This document shows, in pieces, positions 7,645 through 14,039 of a DNA stretch of 14,259 nucleotides (the first letter of the stretch is position 1; each line of letters begins with the position of its first letter). The notes below the pieces were generated by a model. The model worked only from the letters and a program-made list of their open reading frames with translations, searched no databases and was not told the DNA's origin. The stretch is from an uncultured Collinsella sp. Lineage in GTDB: Bacteria; Actinomycetota; Coriobacteriia; Coriobacteriales; Coriobacteriaceae. Location: positions 1 to 14,259 of the forward strand of contig UQRW01000050.1 of assembly GCA_900543515.1 (NCBI GenBank), read 5' to 3'. The position numbers and the translations under genes are program-made.

Positions 7645-9504
7645 ATGGCGATTCTTTTGGGATGCGATTCCGTCAGCCTAGAGTTTCCCACCAAGCATAT
7701 TTTCGATAGCGTGACGCTCGGCGTGGGCGAGGGCGACCGCATTGGTATTGTCGGTAAAAACGGCGACGGCAAGTCGACGCTGCTGAGCGTGCTCGCTGGC
7801 ACGCTGGAGCCCGACGACGGACGCGTGACGCACCGCCGCGGCACGACGATCGGTCTGCTCGGCCAAAAGGACAACCTGGTCGATACTGATACCGTGCATC
7901 ATGCCGTTGTGGGCGACGCCCCCGAGTACGAGTGGGCGTCGAGCCCCCGCACGCGCCAGATCCTCGCCGGCCTCATCAGCGATGTGCCCTGGGAGGGCAC
8001 GGTGGGCGAGCTTTCGGGCGGTCAGCGCCGTCGCGTGGACCTCGCGCGCTTGCTGATCGGCGATTACGACGTGCTCATGCTCGACGAGCCCACCAACCAC
8101 CTGGATATGCGCACCATCAACTGGCTCGCGCGTCACTTAAAGGCCCGCTGGCAGCGCGGCCAGGGTGCCATGCTCGTGGTCACGCACGACCGCTGGTTCT
8201 TGGACGAGGTCTGCACCAGCATGTGGGAGGTCCACGACGGCCAGGTCGATCCCTTCGAGGGCGGCTATTCGGCATACATCCTGCAGCGCGTGGAGCGCGA
8301 CCGCATGGCCGCCGTTACCGAGGAGCGCCGTCGCAACATGGCGCGCAAGGAGCTCGCGTGGCTGAGCCGCGGTGCCCAGGCTCGTTCCACCAAGCCCAAG
8401 TTTCGCGTGGATGCCGCTCGTGAGCTGATCGCCGACGTGCCGCCCGTGCGTGACGAGCTGGAGCTCAAGCGCCTGGCCGTGAGCCGCCTGGGCAAGCAGG
8501 TTATCGATGTGGTCGACGTGGACGCCGGCTATGCCGATACCGACGGCGCGCCCAAGCAGGTGCTCACCGATGTGACCTGGCTCATCGGCGCGGGCGACCG
8601 CTATGGTCTTTTGGGCGAGAACGGCGCCGGCAAGTCGACACTGCTCGACGTGATTCAGGGCAAGATCGCGCCCCTGAGCGGCCGTGTAAAGATTGGCCAG
8701 ACGGTGCGCTTTGGTGTGTTGTCGCAGCAGCTCGAGGAGCTCGAGCCCTACATGGGCGACACGATCCGCGAGGTGCTCAGCCACTATAAGAAGTACTACG
8801 TCATCGACGGCAAGGAGACTTCGCCCGAGAAGCTTTGCGAGCGCCTGGGCTTTACGACGCAGCAGCTCTGGAGCCGCATCGGCGATCTTTCGGGCGGCCA
8901 GCGCCGTCGCCTGTCGCTGTTGCTGACGATTCTGGACGAGCCCAACGTGCTCATCTTGGACGAGCCGGGCAACGACCTGGATACCGACATGCTCGCGATT
9001 GTCGAGGACCTGCTGGACGGCTGGCCCGGCACGCTGATCCTGGTGACGCACGACCGCTTTTTGATGGAGCGCGTGACCGACCAGCAGTGGGCGCTGCTCG
9101 ACGGCCACCTGACGCATATGCCCGGTGGCGTGGACCAGTACCTGCGCCTGTGCAACGCTACCGCCGAGGGCGAGCCCGTGGGCGCGCCGAGCGCCAAGAC
9201 CGGCACGTTCGACACCGGTGCCGCGGCAGCTGCGGCCGAAAAGCCCAAGTCGAGCGGTCAGCCCAACGGCCTGTCCAACGCCGAGCGCCAGAAGCTCCGC
9301 CGCGAGGTGAGTTCGCTCGAGCGCAAGATGGAGACGCAGCGCACCCGCGTTGAGGAGGCCGAGGCAGCAATGGCCCAAGTCGATCCCACCAACTACACGG
9401 CGCTCGGCGAGCAGCAGGCAAAGATCGACGAGGCTCACGCTGCCATGGACGAGCTGGAGATGGCGTGGCTCGAGGCGAGCGAAAAGCTCGAGGGCGAGGA
9501 GTAG
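7645..9504 (+). CDS. ABC-F family ATPase, Uup-like
   Basis: A 619-residue soluble protein with two ABC domains in one chain and no membrane segment, hence ABC-F. Domain 1 has Walker A GKNGDGKST (37-45), signature LSGGQRRR (from 123) and Walker B VLMLDEPTNHLD (from 143). Domain 2 has GENGAGKST (324-332), LSGGQRRR (from 415) and VLILDEPGNDLD (from 435). The linker with LSRGAQARSTKPK and the C-terminal charged coiled coil (about 543-619) match Uup, which acts on ribosomes and binds nucleic acid through that tail. ABC-F proteins also include antibiotic-resistance factors, but the Uup-type linker and tail argue for a housekeeping role. The start is the ATG at 7645 behind AAGGAG; the frame is open back to 7453 but lacks signals there. 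Gly442 stands where most family members have Thr. The Cof-type HAD gene follows after six bases. Confidence 0.9.
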   Translation: MAILLGCDSVSLEFPTKHIFDSVTLGVGEGDRIGIVGKNGDGKSTLLSVLAGTLEPDDGRVTHRRGTTIGLLGQKDNLVDTDTVHHAVVGDAPEYEWASSPRTRQILAGLISDVPWEGTVGELSGGQRRRVDLARLLIGDYDVLMLDEPTNHLDMRTINWLARHLKARWQRGQGAMLVVTHDRWFLDEVCTSMWEVHDGQVDPFEGGYSAYILQRVERDRMAAVTEERRRNMARKELAWLSRGAQARSTKPKFRVDAARELIADVPPVRDELELKRLAVSRLGKQVIDVVDVDAGYADTDGAPKQVLTDVTWLIGAGDRYGLLGENGAGKSTLLDVIQGKIAPLSGRVKIGQTVRFGVLSQQLEELEPYMGDTIREVLSHYKKYYVIDGKETSPEKLCERLGFTTQQLWSRIGDLSGGQRRRLSLLLTILDEPNVLILDEPGNDLDTDMLAIVEDLLDGWPGTLILVTHDRFLMERVTDQQWALLDGHLTHMPGGVDQYLRLCNATAEGEPVGAPSAKTGTFDTGAAAAAAEKPKSSGQPNGLSNAERQKLRREVSSLERKMETQRTRVEEAEAAMAQVDPTNYTALGEQQAKIDEAHAAMDELEMAWLEASEKLEGEE

Positions 9505-9510
9505 GCGAGA

Positions 9511-10281
9511 ATGATCAAAGCCGCATTTTTCGATATCGACGGCACGCTGCTGAGCTTTAAGACCCACCGGATTCCGGCGTCGGCGCAGCAGGTGCTCGAC
9601 AGCTTTCACGAGCAGGGGATTGCGTGCGTGATCGCCACGGGCCGTCCGACCTACCAGATGCCGGACTGGCTGTTCGACCTGGGCTGGGATGCGTACATTA
9701 CGCTTTCGGGCCAGCACTGCTTTGATGCCGAGGGGGTTTACCGCAGCTGCCCGATCGATTCGGACGACGTCGCGGTGATTGTGGACCAGGTGGCGCAGGG
9801 GCGCTACGACTCGCTGTGCATGCAGGGCGAGAACTCGTTTGTGAACCGCCTGTCCGAGCGCGTGGTGACGGCTGGCAGCAACGCGGGAATCGTCTACCAC
9901 GAGGAGCCGTTTGAGCACGCCTTTGACGCACCGGTCTACCAGTTTTGCGCCTTTGTGGACCCGGTCGACGAGCATATCGTGACCGACGCCGTGTCGCATT
10001 CGCTCACCACGCGCTGGTGCGACCTATTCTGCGACATTATTCCCGCTAACGGCGGCAAGGACCTGGGCGTGGCGGCGACGCTCGAGCGGCTTGGTATCGA
10101 CGCGAGCGAGGCGATTGCCTTTGGCGACGGCGAGAACGACCTGTCGATGTTTGCCGCCGTGGGCACGAGCGTGGCCATGGGCAACGCGCAGGACACGGTG
10201 AAGGCTGCGGCGACCTATGTGACGACCGCCGTGGACGACGACGGCATCTACAACGCCGCGAAGTACTTTGGACTGCTATAG
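9511..10281 (+). CDS. Cof-type HAD-IIB family hydrolase
   Basis: A 256-residue cytoplasmic phosphatase of the HAD superfamily, subfamily IIB (Cof/YidA-like). Motif I is FFDIDGTLLSF with nucleophile Asp8 and Asp10, motif II is the ATGRP segment, the lysine of motif III lies in NGGKDLGV, and motif IV is FGDGENDLSMF (GDGEND 205-210). The large alpha/beta cap sits between motifs II and III, as expected for IIB. Family members dephosphorylate sugar phosphates, phosphorylated cofactors such as FMN or PLP, or nucleotides; the substrate is not evident. It starts six bases after the ABC-F stop and is probably translated from the same message, with a terminator immediately downstream. Confidence 0.88.
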   Translation: MIKAAFFDIDGTLLSFKTHRIPASAQQVLDSFHEQGIACVIATGRPTYQMPDWLFDLGWDAYITLSGQHCFDAEGVYRSCPIDSDDVAVIVDQVAQGRYDSLCMQGENSFVNRLSERVVTAGSNAGIVYHEEPFEHAFDAPVYQFCAFVDPVDEHIVTDAVSHSLTTRWCDLFCDIIPANGGKDLGVAATLERLGIDASEAIAFGDGENDLSMFAAVGTSVAMGNAQDTVKAAATYVTTAVDDDGIYNAAKYFGLL

Positions 10282-10297
10282 CTGCGGCTCGGCACTT

Positions 10298-10335
10298 GGG
10301 GACACTCCTTGCGGGGCGTGTTCCCATTTTGTTTT
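10298..10335 (+). terminator. Intrinsic terminator after the Cof-type hydrolase gene
   Basis: GGGGACACTCC (10298-10308) pairs with GGCGTGTTCCC (10315-10325), with one G-U and one mismatch, followed by ATTTTGTTTT. It lies 16 bases beyond the stop and would end the ABC-F/HAD message. Confidence 0.75.
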
Positions 10336-10359
10336 CGTCCCGCTCGTTTTGTGAAACAC

Positions 10360-10411
10360 GGCTAACTTTTAGGCAAAGTAGTAAGACATGGGCAACTTTT
10401 GCGGTAAAGTA
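10360..10411 (+). promoter_or_regulatory. Paired palindromic boxes upstream of the DtxR-family gene
   Basis: Two similar segments occur: GGCTAACTTTTAGGC followed by AAAGTA (10360-10380), and GGGCAACTTTTGCGGT followed by AAAGTA (10390-10411). Each contains the dyad ACTTT-n5/6-AAAGT (10365-10379 and 10395-10410), and their starts are 30 bases apart, near three helical turns. Another GGCTAACT lies at 10432-10439. DtxR-family proteins often bind paired palindromes in their own promoters, so these are candidate autoregulatory operators. The promoter itself is unclear; TAAAGT (10405-10410) is a possible -10. Confidence 0.5.
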
Positions 10412-10463
10412 AGCCGTGGAAAGTATCCAAAGGCTAACTAGCAATCATCGCGAAAGGCGGCCC

Positions 10464-10853
10464 ATGGCCCTACGTGAATCCGGAGAAGACTATCTCGAAT
10501 CGATCTACGTTCTGTCGGAACGCCAGGGCATCGTGCGCTCGATCGACGTTGCGGAGTACCTCGGCGTAACCAAGGCGAGCGTTTCCAAGGCCATGGCGAC
10601 GCTGGAAAGCAACGGCTATGTCGAAATGGGCAAGCGCGACGTTCATCTGACGGAGCGTGGTCTGGAGGTCGCTCGCCAAATGTGGGAGCGTCACTGCTTT
10701 TTCGTGGGGCTGCTGGAGGATGCGGGTGTTTCGGCTGAGGTCGCGTCGCAAGAGGGCTGCCACATGGAGCACTGCCTGAGCGAGGAAAGCTTCGAGAAAC
10801 TGAGGGCGATGCTGAACCGGGGCGAGGCGACGGGCCAAGCGGCGGAATCCTAA
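10464..10853 (+). CDS. DtxR/MntR family metal-dependent transcriptional regulator
   Basis: A 129-residue DNA-binding metal sensor: an N-terminal winged helix-turn-helix (about 5-65, including SIDVAEYLGVTKASVSKAM) and a C-terminal dimerisation and metal-binding domain. It lacks the SH3/FeoA-like third domain of DtxR and IdeR, so it has MntR size. Candidate ligands are Asp9 and Glu12 in GEDYLESIY, His77 in ERHCFF, and Cys99, Glu102 and His103 in GCHMEHCLS. Asp9 is as in manganese-sensing MntR, whereas Cys99-x-x-Glu-His is as in iron-sensing DtxR, so the metal cannot be assigned safely. The start is the ATG at 10464 behind AAAGG; a GTG at 10416 would add 16 unsupported residues. Two palindromic boxes lie upstream. 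No transporter gene follows, so targets other than itself lie elsewhere. Confidence 0.88.
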   Translation: MALRESGEDYLESIYVLSERQGIVRSIDVAEYLGVTKASVSKAMATLESNGYVEMGKRDVHLTERGLEVARQMWERHCFFVGLLEDAGVSAEVASQEGCHMEHCLSEESFEKLRAMLNRGEATGQAAES

Positions 10854-10873
10854 CGAACCCCCAGTAGCGCGGA

Positions 10874-10914
10874 GTTCGCGCAAAGCGCGAACCAGCGACC
10901 GGGACCAGCGGTCC
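10874..10914. repeat. Two small hairpins after the DtxR-family gene
   Basis: GTTCGCGC-AAA-GCGCGAAC (10874-10892) is a perfect 8-pair hairpin, and GGACC-AGC-GGTCC (10902-10914) is followed by TTT. They lie 21 and 49 bases past the regulator stop and could end its transcript, although the T tract is short. Confidence 0.5.
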
Positions 10915-10989
10915 TTTCGGCCAAGTCCATTTCAGCAAAGGAACCCCGCCAGCAAGCGATGCCCAAGAACTGCCACCTACGTCACCGCA

Positions 10990-11116
10990 GGCCGGGGCCG
11001 GGTTTGGTTTTGAAAACACTCCACAGCGCGAGGCCCGCCTTTCCGTTGCTCCGCAGGAGCAGGAAAGACGGGCCTCATGCGCGAGGACGTTTTCAAAACC
11101 AAGCCCGGTCCCGGCC
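10990..11116. repeat. 127-base nested inverted repeat between convergent genes
   Basis: Outer arms 10990-11017 and 11089-11116 are 28 bases each and pair throughout, with two G-U wobbles in the plus-strand RNA and no mismatch. Each arm carries GTTTT-n-AAAAC next to a GC-rich end. Between them is a second long hairpin: the arm starting GCGCGAGGCCCG (11025) pairs with the arm ending CGGGCCTCATGCGC (11083), with small bulges and one C-A mismatch, capped by TGCTCC-GCA-GGAGCA (11047-11061). It lies between the DtxR-family gene and the convergent ATPase gene, so a two-way terminator is the simplest reading. The length and the separate outer arms also resemble a small non-autonomous element. I see no target-site duplication at its edges. 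Confidence 0.8.
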
Positions 11117-11132
11117 GGACAGCCCACGAACG

Positions 11133-13085
11133 CTACAGGTTCTTGACACCCATCGCGCGCATGGCATTCAGGATGGCGATAATCGCCACGCCCACGTCGC
11201 CGAACACAGCAAGCCACATGTTGGCGATGCCCAGTGCCGCAAGCACCAGAATCAGCAACTTAATGCCCAGCGCAAAGATGATGTTCTGCCAAACAATCGA
11301 CATGGTCTTGCGCGCCACGCGGATCGCGCGGGAGATGTTGGACGGCTTGTCATCCATGAGCACGACGTCCGCCGCCTCAATTGCGGCGTCCGAGCCCATA
11401 GCGCCCATGGCGATGCCAACGTCTGCGCGGGTAAGCACGGGTGCGTCGTTGATACCGTCGCCTACAAAGGCGAGCTTGCCCTTGCCCGATTCTGCTGCAA
11501 GCAGCGCCTCGACACGCTCGACCTTATCACCCGGTAACAGCTGCGCGTGGAACTCGTCGAGACCGAGTTGCTTGGCTACAGACGCCGCAACCTCCTCACG
11601 GTCGCCCGTGAGCATGACGGTGCGCTTGACGCCGGCGGCGTGCAGGTCGCGAATCGTTTGCTCGGCATCGGTCTTTATGGTGTCGGCAATTACGATGTGG
11701 CCGGCGTACGTATCATCGACCAGCACGTGGAGGATGGTGCCGACGATCTCGCAATTGGGCGCTTCGATACCGGCCACAGCAAGCATCTTGGCATTGCCGA
11801 CGATGACGCGCTTGCCGTCGATAATCGCCGTCACGCCATGGCCCGCGTCATTGGTGGAGTCGCTTACGCGTTTGGGATCGAGCTCGCCCTGGAAGGCGGT
11901 GCGCACCGACTGCGCGATGGGATGGTCGGAGAATGACTCGGCAAGGGCCGCGACTTCGAGCAGCGACTGCTCGGTATAGCCTGCCTCGGGGTGTACCGCC
12001 ACGACCGAAAACGTGCCGTTGGTGAGCGTGCCGGTCTTGTCAAAGACGACGGTGTCCACATCCGCGAGCGTCTCGAGGTAGTTAGAGCCCTTGATGAGGA
12101 CGCCCAGCTTGGATGCGCCACCGATGCCGCCAAAAAAGCTGAGCGGCACGCTGATCACGAGCGCGCATGGGCAACTGACGACGAGGAAGGTCAGGCCGCG
12201 CAGGATCCAGTCGGACCAGGCGCCGGTGACCAAGCCACCGCCGAGCGCGAGTACCGCGGCCGCGCCGGTGACAGCGGGCGTGTAGACGCGGGCGAAGCGC
12301 GTGATGAAGTTCTCGGTGCGTGCCTTCTTCTCACTAGCGTTTTCTACGAGCTCCAGGACGCGCGCGACGGTGGACTCGCCAAAGGGCTTGGTGGTGCGCA
12401 CGTGGAGGAGACCCGTCATGTTGATGCAGCCGCTGATGATATCGTCTCCAGTTTTGGCCGGGCGGGGGACCGACTCTCCGGTAAGGGCGGCGGTATCGAG
12501 CTGTGTCTCGCCCTCGACGATGACGCCGTCGATAGGCACGCGCTCACCGGGCTTGACCACGATCACGGTGCCGACGGCGATGTCATCGGGGAAGACCTGC
12601 TCGAGTGTGCCGTCGGGCTGCTCGACGTTAGCGTAGTCGGGCGCGATGTCCATCATGGCACTGATCGACTTGCGGCTCTTGCCCACGGCGTACGCCTGAA
12701 ACAGCTCGCCGACCTGGTAGAACAGCATGACGGCGGCGCCTTCGGCCATGTGCGGGTCGGTATCGGGGAAGAGCACCATGGCAAACGCGCCGATGGTCGC
12801 GACGGCCATGAGGAAGCTCTCGTCGAACGCCTTGCCGCGGCGGATGTTGCTGAACGCCTTCTGGAGTACGTCGTAGCCGGCAATTAGGAACGGCACCAGG
12901 AACAGCACGAGGCTGGCATAGACGTCACCCGGGGTGCCGAATGCGGCGGTAAGGGTACCGAGCTCGTCGAGGGCGTACACCACCGCAAATATGCCTAGCG
13001 CTACCAGGATACGGTTGCGCTTATGCTCAAGGGACTCCTTCTTCTTGCGCTTCTTCTTTTTCTTTTTGGGATCGGCAGCTGCCAT
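11133..13085 (-). CDS. P1B-type ATPase, Zn/Cd/Pb efflux class, lacking an HMA domain
   Basis: A 650-residue membrane pump expelling divalent soft metals using ATP. Visible are the actuator motif TGES (202-205), the membrane site CPC (305-307), phosphorylation site DKTGTLT (Asp349), the SDHP of P1B pumps (387-390), GDGINDAP (542-549) and eight hydrophobic spans. Lys609 in GIKLLIL and Asp630 in VFGDVGV match the Lys and Asp that define the zinc/cadmium/lead class typified by ZntA and CadA. The usual N-terminal metal-binding domain is absent. Instead the protein opens with about 15 residues dominated by a KKKKKKRKKK run (7-16), then the first span at about 25. The start is the ATG at 13085 behind GGGAGG. 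It follows the HMA gene by 99 bases, with a hairpin and an operator copy in between. Confidence 0.93.
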   Translation of the reverse strand: MAAADPKKKKKKRKKKESLEHKRNRILVALGIFAVVYALDELGTLTAAFGTPGDVYASLVLFLVPFLIAGYDVLQKAFSNIRRGKAFDESFLMAVATIGAFAMVLFPDTDPHMAEGAAVMLFYQVGELFQAYAVGKSRKSISAMMDIAPDYANVEQPDGTLEQVFPDDIAVGTVIVVKPGERVPIDGVIVEGETQLDTAALTGESVPRPAKTGDDIISGCINMTGLLHVRTTKPFGESTVARVLELVENASEKKARTENFITRFARVYTPAVTGAAAVLALGGGLVTGAWSDWILRGLTFLVVSCPCALVISVPLSFFGGIGGASKLGVLIKGSNYLETLADVDTVVFDKTGTLTNGTFSVVAVHPEAGYTEQSLLEVAALAESFSDHPIAQSVRTAFQGELDPKRVSDSTNDAGHGVTAIIDGKRVIVGNAKMLAVAGIEAPNCEIVGTILHVLVDDTYAGHIVIADTIKTDAEQTIRDLHAAGVKRTVMLTGDREEVAASVAKQLGLDEFHAQLLPGDKVERVEALLAAESGKGKLAFVGDGINDAPVLTRADVGIAMGAMGSDAAIEAADVVLMDDKPSNISRAIRVARKTMSIVWQNIIFALGIKLLILVLAALGIANMWLAVFGDVGVAIIAILNAMRAMGVKNL

Positions 13086-13108
13086 GATTCAAACCTCCCA
13101 TTTGAATG

Positions 13109-13126
13109 TATGAACACTCGCTCATA
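13109..13126 (+). promoter_or_regulatory. Operator copy 1, upstream of the ATPase gene
   Basis: TATGAACACTCGCTCATA, an imperfect dyad matching the two operators upstream of the ArsR-type gene in 15 or 16 of 18 positions. Its edge is 23 bases from the ATPase start codon. It is flanked by TTGAAT (13102-13107) and TATAAT (13125-13130) on the plus strand, which is antisense to the ATPase; this may be only operator sequence. A good minus-strand promoter for the ATPase is not evident. Confidence 0.75.
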
Positions 13127-13140
13127 TAATTTCGCGAGCA

Positions 13141-13163
13141 AAGGCCGCAGCAAGCGCGGCCTT
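13141..13163 (-). terminator. Hairpin between the HMA and ATPase genes, possible attenuator
   Basis: AAGGCCGC (13141-13148) and GCGGCCTT (13156-13163) form a perfect 8-pair stem with a 7-base loop, followed on the minus strand by TGCTC. The T tract is short, so it could lower read-through into the ATPase gene or stabilise the upstream message rather than end it fully. Confidence 0.45.
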
Positions 13164-13184
13164 GCAGGTTGGCGTAAACCTTGG

Positions 13185-13403
13185 CTAGAGAATGATCTCG
13201 CAGTCCGGCTCGGCGTCGGCGGTGAACTCCACAACGCGGTCGAGGACCTCGTCGAACTCGGCGTCATCGGCCTCGAGCGTCAGCTTCTGGGTCATAAAGT
13301 TGACGGACACGGATTTGACGCCCTCGAGCTTGGCCAGCTCGTCCTGAAGCTCGCGCGCACAGTTGGCGCAATCGATCTCATCGAGCTTGTACTGCTTTTT
13401 CAT
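13185..13403 (-). CDS. Free-standing HMA (heavy-metal-associated) domain protein
   Basis: A 72-residue cytoplasmic protein with a single ferredoxin-like HMA fold. The metal loop is DCANC with Cys12 and Cys15. Asp11 directly before the first cysteine is characteristic of the zinc/cadmium-type domains of ZntA and CadA rather than of copper chaperones, which have a Met-x-Cys-x-x-Cys loop. The remaining beta-alpha pattern (VKSVSVNFMTQKLTLEA) is intact, and Cys68 near the C terminus may be an extra ligand. The start is the ATG at 13403 behind GAAAGGA. It lies between the sensor gene and an ATPase that lacks its own HMA domain, so it probably delivers metal to, or regulates, that pump; this is inferred from context. 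Confidence 0.85.
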   Translation of the reverse strand: MKKQYKLDEIDCANCARELQDELAKLEGVKSVSVNFMTQKLTLEADDAEFDEVLDRVVEFTADAEPDCEIIL

Positions 13404-13465
13404 GGTGGGTTCCTTTCCCGTTTTTGCGGCTTGGGTGCAGGCCGCGCTGGTACCGTGGTTGGCTG

Positions 13466-13831
13466 CTATTCGCAGATGTGGCTCATGCCCTGGTTGAGCA
13501 TGGTGTAGACGTGGTCGTCGGCGAGCGAGTAGAGGATATTGCGCCCGTCGCGCCGGAATTTAACCAGGTGCGACTGCTTGAGTGTGCGCAGCTGGTGCGA
13601 TACTGCCGACTGCGAGGTTTCGGTCGCTTCGGCGATGTCTGCCACGCAGAGCTCGCGGCCCATGAGGGCGTAAAGGATCTTGATACGCGTGGTGTCGCTG
13701 AAGACCTTGAACAGGTCGGCGAGGTCGTAGAGAAGTTCCTCGTCGGGAAGGTCCTCGGGCGAGCAGGTGGTGGGGATCGCGGGTTCGGTGGCCTCGATGT
13801 CGGGTTTCGTTTCATCAACGCGGGTGCTCAT
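13466..13831 (-). CDS. ArsR/SmtB family metal-sensing repressor, alpha-5 zinc-site type
   Basis: A 121-residue dimeric repressor expected to leave DNA on binding metal. The winged helix contains ELCVADIAEATETSQSAVSH (60-79) with the recognition helix TSQSAVSHQLRTLK, then the wing KFRRDGRNILYSL. The last helix carries Asp105-x-His107, then His118-x-x-Glu121, exactly the spacing of the alpha-5 zinc site of SmtB and CzrA. Cys62 in the ELCVAD segment and Cys23 in the N-terminal tail are also present, but the second alpha-3 cysteine of CadC is replaced by Ala64. This supports zinc sensing, perhaps also cobalt or cadmium. The protein ends at the last ligand. The start is the ATG at 13831 behind GAAAGGA, with two operators and a consensus promoter immediately upstream. 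Confidence 0.93.
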   Translation of the reverse strand: MSTRVDETKPDIEATEPAIPTTCSPEDLPDEELLYDLADLFKVFSDTTRIKILYALMGRELCVADIAEATETSQSAVSHQLRTLKQSHLVKFRRDGRNILYSLADDHVYTMLNQGMSHICE

Positions 13832-13846
13832 TGCAATATCCTTTCA

Positions 13847-13864
13847 TATGAACATGCGCTCATA
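13847..13864 (+). promoter_or_regulatory. Operator copy 2, between promoter and ArsR-type gene
   Basis: TATGAACATGCGCTCATA, in the same plus-strand orientation as copy 1. It lies downstream of the predicted start of transcription and abuts the ribosome binding site of the ArsR-type gene, so bound repressor would block elongation as well as initiation. The centre is 35 bases from that of copy 3. Confidence 0.8.
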
Positions 13865-13877
13865 TAACTTGCTTTCG

Positions 13878-13905
13878 ATTATATGAGTGTATGTTCATAT
13901 GTCAA
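13878..13905 (-). promoter_or_regulatory. Consensus promoter of the metal-efflux locus with embedded operator 3
   Basis: On the minus strand a perfect TTGACA (13900-13905) is separated by 16 bases from a perfect TATAAT (13878-13883). The spacer is the operator: TATGAACATACACTCATA read on the minus strand occupies 13882-13899. Transcription would start near 13871, about 40 bases before the ArsR-type start codon. A strong promoter fully covered by its repressor fits tight off/on control by metal. Confidence 0.88.
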
Positions 13906-14039
13906 TACAATTTGCGTTAATTTCGATGACTGCTTGCCGCTTCTGCGATTTTCTGTGGGTTGGGAGACATCGACGCAATGCTCGCCAACATATTTCGAGA
14001 TGTTCGGCTAGCATGCTAAGAAAGCCACCTTGAGAAGCA

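Noticed and set aside
7645..9504. ABC-F protein as an antibiotic-resistance determinant
   Set aside because: The linker and C-terminal coiled coil are of the Uup type, and nothing in the context suggests mobility or resistance.
8137..9999. 620-codon minus-strand frame opposite the ABC-F and Cof-type genes
   Set aside because: It is antisense to two genes with complete motifs, His/Arg/Leu-rich with no domain, and explained by GC-rich third codon positions.
10983..10990. TCACCGCA just before the 127-base inverted repeat, as in the ends of copies A and B
   Set aside because: Only eight bases match, and no partner arm TTGCGGTG is nearby, so it is probably chance and not a third copy.
11077..12887. 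Two plus-strand frames of about 300 codons opposite the metal pump
   Set aside because: The pump on the minus strand has all P-type ATPase motifs; the plus-strand frames have no recognisable domain or start signals.
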